Shown here: one piece after another, positions 56,276 through 64,000 of the stretch | Layout: each line of letters opens with the position of its first letter | Numbering within the stretch: position 1 is the first letter of the stretch | Assembly: GCF_020497125.1 (NCBI RefSeq) | Contig: NC_059079.1 | Span: 7,905,053 to 7,969,052, forward strand | From: Mauremys mutica | Taxonomy: Eukaryota; Chordata; Testudines; Geoemydidae | Length of the DNA: 64,000 nt | Direction of reading: 5' to 3' | Position numbers and translations under genes: made by a program | Notes under the pieces: model-generated | What the model was told of the DNA's origin: nothing | What the model saw: only the letters and a program-made list of their open reading frames with translations | Database searches by the model: none

Positions 56276-57378
56276 TGTGACGTTGCAGTCTATATGGTTT
56301 TATAAAAATATGCTAGAGTGAATATAATTTAACTGGAAAATGCTTCATGCACAAGGTCTCTTGTAAAGTATCATTACAAAGCTTATCATCTACTGAGTGT
56401 GATCATCCTATTTGTATAAATGTACCACTCTTGTATCTGAAACTAGAAATATGAAATATAACTCTGAAGGCCTATTGTAACTATGCAAGTGTGGGCCATT
56501 AATGGCGGTTTGAAATCTTGATGACTCCAGGATAATTGTCTGCAGATGGCTGTGTTTACCTGTAAGTCTTCCTGTATACATGTGGGCAATGAAGTCTTGC
56601 AGTGACATGTGATCATGTCACCTGAACTGGAATCCATCTTTAACCTGGTGTCTTTCCATTGAGAAGAAGGGGGTGGGAACCCAGAGAGGGACAAAGGATT
56701 CCCGCCTTAGGCAAAAGATATATAAAGGGATGGAACAGAACAAAGGGGAAGGAGCCATCATGGAGAATCCCATAGCTACCACCTGAGCTGGAACAAGAGC
56801 TGGACCAGGGGAAAGAACTGTGCCCAGGCCTGGAAGGTGTCTAGTCTGAGGAAAAAACTTACTGAAGCATCTCTGAGGGTGAGATTATTTGATTAGACAG
56901 AGATTTGCACATTTTATTTTATTTGAGCTGGTGACTTACTTAGTTCTGTTTGTTACTACTTGGAACCACTTAAATCCTACTTTCTGTATTTAATAAAATC
57001 ACTTTTTACTTATTAATTAACTCAGAGTATGTATTAATACCTGGGGGAGCAAACAACTGTGCATATCTCTCTGTTATAGAGGGTGAACAATTTATGAGTT
57101 TACCCTGCATAAGCTTTATACAGGGTAAAACGGATTTATTTGGGAGTTGGGCATCTGAGTGTTAAAGACGGGAACACTTCTGTGAGCTGCTTTCAGGTAA
57201 ACATGCAACTTTGGGGCAAGTGATTCAGACCCTGGGTCTTTGTTGGAGGAGACAGGAGTGTGTGGCTCAGCAAGACAGGGTGCTGGGGCCCCGAGCTGGC
57301 AGGGAAGGCAGGGGTAGAAGTAGTCTTGGCACATCAGGTGGCAGCTCCCAGGGGGTTTCTGTGATCCAACTCGTCACA
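56276..57378 (+). mobile_element. Solo LTR, 1.1 kb, inside CR1, 5-bp TSD GTTGT
   Basis: Begins TGTGACGTTGCAG and ends CCAACTCGTCACA, with TG...CA limits and inverted TGTGACG/CGTCACA ends. GTTGT is duplicated at 56271-56275 and 57379-57383. Removing one copy and the LTR restores the CR1 reading GAGGATGTTGTGAAGGCC. The polyadenylation signal AATAAA lies in TTTAATAAAATCAC near 56990. It contains no gag, pol or env sequence. Plus orientation, same as the CR1. Confidence 0.92.
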
Positions 57379-57597
57379 GTTGTGAAGGCCAAGACTATAC
57401 TAGGGTTCAAAAAAGAACTAGACAAATTAATGGAGGATAGGTCCATCAATGGCTATAAGCCAGGATGGGCAGGGATGGTGTCCCTAGCCTCTGTTTGCCA
57501 GAAGCTGGAGCACCTGGCATTGGCCACTGCCAGAAGACAGGATACTGGGCTGGATGGACCTTTGGTCTGACCTAGTATGGCCGTTCTTATGTACGGT
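57379..57597 (+). repeat. CR1 LINE 3' end after the LTR
   Basis: GTTGTGAAGGCCAAGACTAT, then GACAAATTAATGGAGGATAG (end of ORF2 and start of 3' UTR), then CTGGATGGACCTTTGGTCTG and GGCCGTTCTTATGT. This completes the CR1 that starts at 54290, about 2.2 kb in all. Confidence 0.93.
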
Positions 57598-59165
57598 ACT
57601 CTATGTATCTGCTATGCTTACCCAGCAGGTGCAACTGAGTTCAAACATTTGCAGTTCTTCCCTTTGGGAGTATGTGACCAATGGTGAATAGAACCACCAA
57701 GCAGCATTCTTAAACCAAAGTATGTTTCTTTAACAACAGGATAAATCATTTAGAGAAAAGGGATTTTAAAACAATAAACATTCTCCATGCATGTCTGCCT
57801 TACCATCTCCTGATGATAACCCATGTAGAACTATATTCTTCAGACACCTCAGTGGGTCCTGGGTGTCAGTCTGGCTCTCCCAAACAACGACATCCTTCTC
57901 AAGAGAGAGACCCTTTCAAAACTGCCAGAGTTCCTTTGTTCTTCTGTTTTCCTGGGCTTTGGACCTTCTGGACACAACTAGATTTGCAGGTTGGCTGGGG
58001 AGAAGGTAACAGCTTCACAACCAACAGTTTGGGTATTGTCCATAATACCACTCAAGTGTTTTCTGAGGGTGGCTTACCTTGAACCTCTCTTTAGCTTCCT
58101 GCTTGTTTTTCTTATAAAGCTCTAGTCAACTAACCCAACATATGCTTATAGTGAACACCCCAATAACCAGGTCAAAATAGAGGGTTCATAAATTATTACA
58201 GAGCAGCTCAAAATGTGTCACACTGATATTCACCTAACATTTCCCTTTTAATATTTCACCCAATTACTATTAGTGATATCAACTTGTATACCTATACCTA
58301 TTTGGTATTTATATCCTTCAAGTATATGGACAGGGTAACCATGTCAGCAGTAGATGACTAGTGAGGCACTATACAAAGCTCGATGAAAGAGTACATGGAT
58401 CTTGCTGTAGCATCTATTACACACAAACATTAAAAACATTATTAATGTTCACAGTCAAGCGCTCAGAAGTTAGGAAATGACACAATTACGCTTGTCTGGG
58501 CTTCAGCCCCTGGGTGCCTATGGAGCCTTTAAGTAAAGGAGCACGTATCATTGTTTCCATAGGACGCCTGACTCATTCAATACACAGAATGGACAGATCT
58601 CATGTAATGAGCAGCTCATCCATAACTGGTGTTCTCCTCACTCAATGTGAATCCCTGGGCCTTATACAACCCACCATTTAAACCCTCCTCTGAAGAGAGA
58701 ATGATTACTTTCCTTAGTTTCACAACACCCCTGAGAGGTGAGGGGATGGCATTCTCCCCATTTAATAGGTTGGGAGCTGAGTCAGAGAGACTTTAGGGAC
58801 AAAAGTATCCACCAATTTCAGGTGCCCACTTTGAGATGCTTAATATCTGATTTTTCAGCGTACTTAGCATTCTTTATATGGCACTTTATATGTTCAAATC
58901 ACAGCTCCCACTGATTTCAGTTGCAGCTGGAAGCGCTCAGCACTTCCTTGCTCCAAGGCATGGGGGCACTACAGCTTTTCAAAGAAAATATCATCAGACT
59001 TTTTAAAACTATGGACAAAACAACATATTTTGCCCTAGTCTCCTGAAAATAGCCCAGTCATTTAGGCTGAAATTTTCCACACAAAAACCCCTCAGCCTGA
59101 GGCAGACTCTCTGCGTGGAAATGGCTAATGCTTAGCAAAGTTATAAGCAACTGAAAGCAGGGTTT
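57598..59165. other. Intronic stretch with a MIR trace
   Basis: 58690-58800 (CTCCCCATTTAATAGGTTGG, GAGCTGAGTCAGAGAGAC) is MIR in reverse. 58800-58960 shares an old repeat with 42380-42520. The rest is unassigned. Confidence 0.5.
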
Positions 59166-59380
59166 TATAGAATAATAGAAATCTAGGGCTGGAAGGAACC
59201 TCAAGAAGTCATCTAGTCCAGCCCACCGTGCTGACAGTGAGAAGTGTCGGATACCCTTTATTAATAGGCAGTGCTATCAGCCATACTTATATACATATTC
59301 AGTTCCTTTAAATCATTACTCATAGATCAATCCTTCCAATCCCCTTATCATTTTTGTTACTCTACCTTCAATTCCCTCCT
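59166..59380 (-). repeat. CR1 LINE fragment
   Basis: AGAATAATAGAAATCTAGGG, CTGGAAGGAACCTCAAGAAG and TCATCTAGTCCAGCCCACC form the CR1 3' end in reverse. TTATCATTTTTGTTACTCTA near the right edge suggests an internally deleted copy. Confidence 0.85.
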
Positions 59381-62101
59381 ATTTCTTGAAATCAGTTTAA
59401 AAATATTCTAGCAAGTACAAGAGGGATGTAAAAATATGTACATCCTGCTTTGCTCATGTTTTATTGGTGTCGATTGCACACGGAATGATAACATGGGTAT
59501 CTAAATATTTAAAAAGTTACTTTGGGGAAAAGAAATGTTACTAGGTAGCAAGATTGTAACAATTTCATACAGAAGTGGCAGACTGCAACAAATCCAAAAA
59601 TAAAAGGTACCAATGGTTTCTGAATGGAATCTCTTTCTAGTAAGTGCCTTTCGAGGCCATACTTTGTAGTAACAACTATGCAGGTACACGAGAGATAGCC
59701 ATAAATATAACGAGAGAGACGTTTCTAAGTGCACCGATCTAAACCCATCTCATTTTAATAAAAATATAACTAATATGGCCTGGGGCAGGCCAATTGGGTG
59801 TTTTTTAAGGCACGGGAAGTGGTGCTGGTGATTCAGAAACAAACCTATACCCTAGAATCATGTTAGACATCTTTGGATGAGTATAAAAACCCTGATCCTG
59901 AACACTTGTTGCCATTAATTAAGGGTAAAAGCAATAAGCCTACTGTCTTGGCCAAAATAATTATTTTTTGACTACTAACCATTCTCCTGCTGGTTGACTT
60001 AGGCACTAGACTGTTTTCATGCCCTAAATGGTTGTGCAGCACTGCAGTGTGCTGTTAAACAGCTGTCATGCTTCAGCCAGTATTTCAGTGGTTGGTGAAT
60101 CCTATCTCCCGTCCGTCTATCAATTTGTTGCAATTTAAGGTGATTTGGGATAAGACGTGTTATAAAAATATAAGGTACTACTATGCCAGACATGCAATGC
60201 CTTGGGTATCTTTCCCTTCACTTTAATCCAGCCATCTAACCTTCCTCAGGACTCAGACACTGCAGCTGGCAATGGTCACGGTATCTCTGAGTAACTCTAT
60301 TTCTACACACTGTTTAAAGGTAGCGTCACATGTCATATTTTAGTTTCCCATCCTGGGCAGAGTTCAAAAGTTACCAGGGTACATTGGCAGACTATTTGTA
60401 CCCAGAAGTGCTATTATTCGAAATTGGAACAAACCAGTCGTCCTCTGCATAGACATCTCACTTCGCCTGCTATTGAAGCACAACTACCTCTGCAGCAAAA
60501 TGTGGCAACTGTTTAACAGGGTAACACGTATTACAGCTCAAGAAAGAAAATCACACCAGACTAAGTCTGCAGGGTACTTTCTATGTGGCCAGAACATAAT
60601 TAATCAAGTGGGAATCTAGCTAGGAAGCTGGGTTAACATCCCTTCTATCATTGTATGTGTGTTGGACTACAGTGTAGCAGAGAGAGTAACTAAGCAGCAG
60701 TTGAATAGATATGGGTGACTGACATGTTATCTATGTATCCTGTGGTGATAGCTACTTTAACTCAACCTTCCATCTGGAATTATTTTTGTTTTCTTTTCTA
60801 ATGCATATATGAAAGTATCAGTACCAGAAGTATGACGTGTCATTGGATTTGATGATATACATCTCCTCTCATCCTCAGGTCCTTTACTTTCGAACTCGAC
60901 TGTAGGTTACGATGCATTTGGTAAAGATTTCCATCACTGCTCAGAAGAGAGTGCATCCTTTTAACCTAGCTGCAGCTCCCAGGCTTCCAGATCTCTATTC
61001 TTTTTCTAGTGTAGGCTCCTTCCTAGGAGCCAGCAGCTACTGTATGTTTGAGTATTTCTTCATGAATATTAAGTCACCAGGATCTCTGAGTACATTAAAG
61101 GCTTGCTAGGAAACTGAAACAAAAGAGCCTTGCTGTATGCTACCTTTCATAGGCTCATTGGCAATACTGCCCATGAGTGCTGCAAAAGCAAATGAATGGA
61201 TAGCGAGTATCCACACGCGGCAAGTTTTAAGAGAAACTCACATTCATTTTTCTCTTTGCTACACATCCGTGTTCGATATCATCAACACCACACATGTAAG
61301 ATGCAACCTGCATTACGTTCCGTGAGATAGATCCCATTAATGTATTTCATGCCAGCCTCCTGGAGCATAACGTAGGAGACGGAAAGGGTTGGAATGCCGA
61401 CGGGGGAAAAACACAACATAAGAGCCTTTTGGTTAAAAAGCATGATTGCAGGGGGTGAGGGTGCAAACCAAATCACACACTCACAAACACCACAATGCCA
61501 GATCACAACTGCCCCTCAGTGCATGCTGTTGCCATGGTTCCTCTCCCTCCCACCCTCCTTCTGGTCACCTCTACAATGGAGCAATAGCATATCTTTTTAT
61601 TGCTGCCCTTGGCATTACCCCCTAAGCTTTTGGGAGGATGGGGGGTTGGGTCAGAGCCATACTTAGGTGGTAGGTTTTGGCTGCTGGTATTTGTGGAGGG
61701 GCAGCCTGAAAGAGGCAGACCCACCAATGCCTGTTTTGGTGGGGTAGTCAGGGTGCAGCTGTACTAGTCCATCAACTCCCTGCCACTGCTTCTGTGGCAA
61801 ACCCTTAAAGCAACTGGACCTGAACCACACTGAAGGGACCCTTACCCAAGAAGATGTAAGGGTCCCTCTACAAAAATCAGCTGGCTGGGTCTACTGTCAC
61901 TCCTGAGCAATAGAAGGTAGAAGTAGAACAGGAAAGATCCTTGCACTGGACACGTGCAAAAATCATTTCATCCGGTGCTGAAATGCAGCTAACATCCGCT
62001 GTCTAACAGCCTACAGCAGCATTACACAACTTTTTAGGATGGGAATGTAGAGGAAGGCAGAACGTAGTTACCCAAACTGGAATGTGATCAGGATACCAGG
62101 G
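59381..62101. other. Intronic stretch with no recognised feature
   Basis: AT-rich to mixed sequence. A minus-strand frame at 61282-61506 was examined as a possible exon and dropped because it lacks an acceptor and any known motif. No repeat assigned. Confidence 0.45.
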
Positions 62102-62109
62102 CTCACTTG

Positions 62110-62806
62110 TAGGGTTGCCAACTTTCTAATCACAACAAACTGACCACCCCTGCCCTGCCCCTTCTGGCTCCATCCCCCTTCCTCCATCAGTCCCTCTTCT
62201 CCACCTTCACCTGGCTGGGACAGGGGGTTGGGGTGTGAGAGGGGGTATGGGCTTTGGGGTGCAAGAGGGGCTTCGGGCTGGGGATGAGGGGTGTCGGGTG
62301 CGGGGGTGGTGAGGGTCTGGCTGGGGCCAGGGATGAGGAATTTGGGGCACAGGAGGGGGCTCCATGCTGGGGAAGGGGTTGGAGTGCAGGGAGGGGTGTG
62401 GGGTCCCAACAGCACTTACTGCAGCTCCGAGGAAGCATCTGCCAAGTCCCTGCAACCTGTAGGCCCCAGGCAGCCAGGGAGGCTCCACATGCTGCCTTTG
62501 CGCCAGCAGGTGCCACCCCCCACAGCTCCCATTGGTTGCAGTTCCCGGCCAATGGGAGCTGCGGAACCGACCCTGAGGCGGGAGCTGAGTGCAGAACCTC
62601 CCTGGCCACCCCAACGCCTACGGGCTGCAGAGACCTGGTGGCCGCTTCCAGGAGCCAAGCAGAGCTAGGGCAGGAAGGGGGCCTGCCTTAGCCCCAGACC
62701 CCCACTGACCGGGTTTTAATGGCCCAGTCGGTGGTGCCGACTAGAGCCACCAGGGTCCCATTTTGACCAAGCATTCCGGTCAAAAACCAGACACCTGGCA
62801 ATCCTA
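62110..62806. mobile_element. hAT-like element, 697 bp, exact 8-bp TSD CTCACTTG
   Basis: Begins TAGGGTTGCCAACTTTCTAA and ends CCAGACACCTGGCAATCCTA, inverted ends of about 11 bp with a mismatch. CTCACTTG is exact at 62102-62109 and 62807-62814. Termini are related to those of the 1338 element (TAGGGTGACC). The GC-rich, TGGGG-rich interior gives overlapping frames of 115-145 codons on both strands, none of them a transposase. It includes CAGCTCCCATTGG and CCAATGGGAGCTG, a short palindrome shared with the 21423 element. Confidence 0.92.
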
Positions 62807-62814
62807 CTCACTTG

Positions 62815-64000
62815 TAAAACGTCTGATAGATATGGCTTCTTTAAGGGACACTGTCACTGAGAGGCCTAACTGGCCTGCATCTTATTTTCCTTGTATATCT
62901 GTTTGCAGAGTCTATCCACAATCCAGCATTCACGAGCTACAGCCCTTCAGCAAACCAGTGAGGGAGCATGATGAAGGAACACACATTTCTCAGGGATGGA
63001 GGAAGCAGATTTCAATTTCAAGCTCCCAAGGGCTTAACACAAACAAACATGAAACAAATTATTCCAGAAATACGGGGGTGGGAGGTGAACATTGCTGCTG
63101 TCCTTAAAAGAAAAGAGAGAGAGAGAGAATGAAAAACTAGAGAGCCTTAAGCAAAGAGAACCTAACATTTTAGAAGAGTTTCAAGCCTTAGGTCTGACTC
63201 ACTCATAGGGGCTGTAAAAAGGATTCTTTCCCCCTCTATATTGTTAAAATAAGCCACCCCCTATCAAATATAGGTTTCCGCTTGATAGCACACACAACAT
63301 TTTAAAATCTGCTTATGTGGGTAAAAATTACAAATGGGAGAACTGGTTTGGAAAATGAAGAACTGCCTAATAATTTTCACTTATGTTGCACCAACCCATC
63401 TTTATGGCTCTGAAATGTCTGATTGCACTTTACATTTCCTCTCTCATTACTTTTCATGAGCAACTGCCCTTCCCATTTCCCGGCAGGAATGGAGCAGAGA
63501 ACTGAAATGCTATGAGAAAAGCTGTTCAAAGCACTTGTCTGAAATGGTTTGCCCATGTCAGTGGCTTGCCCGTGCCTGGCCATCTTTATTTGATAGATGA
63601 TGCAAGGTCATGATGAGCTTGGACACATAAAGGGCACCTGCTACACTGAGCGTGTCTTAATTTCCCTAATGGGAAGAGCCCTTCCTTCAATTTCAGACAC
63701 GTATGGATACTTGTTCAAACTGTAGTTGGACAAGGTTAAGAAAGTCCATCTCCTGGGCTGACATCTGACGAGCTTTTTGTCCTGCATATTGTACCAAATG
63801 CAGGGATGTAGCGTGTAGGTTCTTGTATTTAGATTTGTTTTCAGTATTCCAGTCCCATAAAACAGTTGGAAGTTCATCCTCAGCAGCAGCTGTACCTTCG
63901 TTGGGGCCATTCCCATTGGAACTTCACAAACCAAACCAGAAAAAAAAATCAGAAGGCATCCTTAATTCCATTGCCCAAGAATACGCAGTATCATGAAGCA
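62815..64000. other. Intronic stretch with a weak exon candidate at its end
   Basis: A (GA)n run at about 63112-63130. Otherwise unassigned except for the open stretch at 63696-63923. Confidence 0.45.
63696..63923 (-). other. Unassigned open stretch, weak exon candidate
   Basis: On the minus strand a 76-codon stop-to-stop frame, containing AAEDELPTVLWDWNTENK and ARQMSAQEMDFLNLVQLQ, has a hydrophilic, protein-like make-up. A T-rich tract and the acceptor-like TTTGTGAAG stand immediately before it. A second minus-strand frame, 97 codons at 63641-63934, is open through the same bases and reads differently (MGMAPTKVQ). I do not recognise either product, and neither matches AGBL4 as I know it. 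No convincing donor ends the 76-codon frame. It could be chance, a processed pseudogene or an exon of a nested gene. Confidence 0.2.

Larger units (their letters stand above)
47736..64000 (-). other. AGBL4: AGBL4 intron, upstream side (partial)
   Basis: The sequence to the right of the exon ends in a pyrimidine-rich tract and CAG acceptor (read on the minus strand), so it is intron upstream of the exon. No frame with the zinc-binding HPGE segment expected in the preceding AGBL4 exon was seen, so the intron appears to exceed 16 kb. Confidence 0.7.

Noticed and set aside
61282..61506. Minus-strand frame containing GIPTLSVSYVMLQEAGMK, examined as an exon
   Set aside because: No AG acceptor in the right place, weak donor, and no resemblance to AGBL4.
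62187..62691. Frames of 80-145 codons on both strands
   Set aside because: Inside the hAT-like element 62110-62806; low-complexity TGGGG-rich sequence and no transposase motif.
1..64000. CRISPR array, operon or phage content
   Set aside because: No regularly spaced direct repeats, no ribosome-binding sites or gene clusters; all evidence is for vertebrate intronic DNA.

Overview
This is vertebrate nuclear DNA, and the repeats point to a turtle (Testudines). Many CR1 LINE 3' ends, MIR and L2 relics, tRNA-derived SINEs with CR1-like tails, and hAT- and Harbinger-type MITEs of the kind abundant in turtle genomes cover much of the window. Nothing bacterial or viral-genome-like is present: there are no operons and no long clean ORFs. 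Nearly all open frames above 100 codons lie in GC-rich MITEs, LINE relics or pyrimidine-biased sequence.

I can support one cellular coding exon. It is 112 bp on the minus strand at 47624-47735, with a clean acceptor and a consensus GTGAGT donor. It encodes 37 residues of the carboxypeptidase domain of AGBL4 (cytosolic carboxypeptidase 6), including the Asn-Arg substrate-carboxylate motif. AGBL4 is known for very large introns, so the rest of the window is best read as two partial AGBL4 introns: 1-47623 (downstream of the exon) and 47736-64000 (upstream). I did not find a second AGBL4 exon or a nested gene. An unassigned open stretch near 63.7 kb on the minus strand is the only other weak exon candidate.

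Region by region. 0-12 kb holds a full-form SINE-like repeat with a 13-bp duplication, an hAT-like element, an L2 reverse-transcriptase relic, a hairpin MITE, further hAT MITEs and a tRNA-SINE. 12.9-17 kb holds a cluster of CR1 3' ends, two of them split by Harbinger-type MITEs. 18-24.4 kb holds hAT MITEs, a 38-bp tandem duplication carrying homeodomain and nuclear-receptor-like motifs, a SINE and a fold-back repeat. 26.4-29.3 kb holds a DIRS-like element with long inverted terminal repeats, a decayed minus-strand gag-like frame and an internal complementary region, itself hit by a SINE and a GC-rich hAT MITE. 39.5-43.2 kb holds MITEs, a solo LTR inside a MIR, and a MITE inside a MITE. 44-49.6 kb holds CR1, a second fold-back repeat, the AGBL4 exon and another hAT MITE. 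54.1-57.6 kb holds a 5'-truncated CR1 with RT remnants, split by a 1.1-kb solo LTR. 62.1-62.8 kb holds a 0.7-kb hAT-like element with an exact 8-bp target duplication.

The window is therefore a record of layered transposition in large introns of a conserved gene. Many insertions can be bounded to the base because their target-site duplications survive. The most unusual items are the gag-only inverted-repeat (DIRS-like) element and the two fold-back copies of one SINE-like family.
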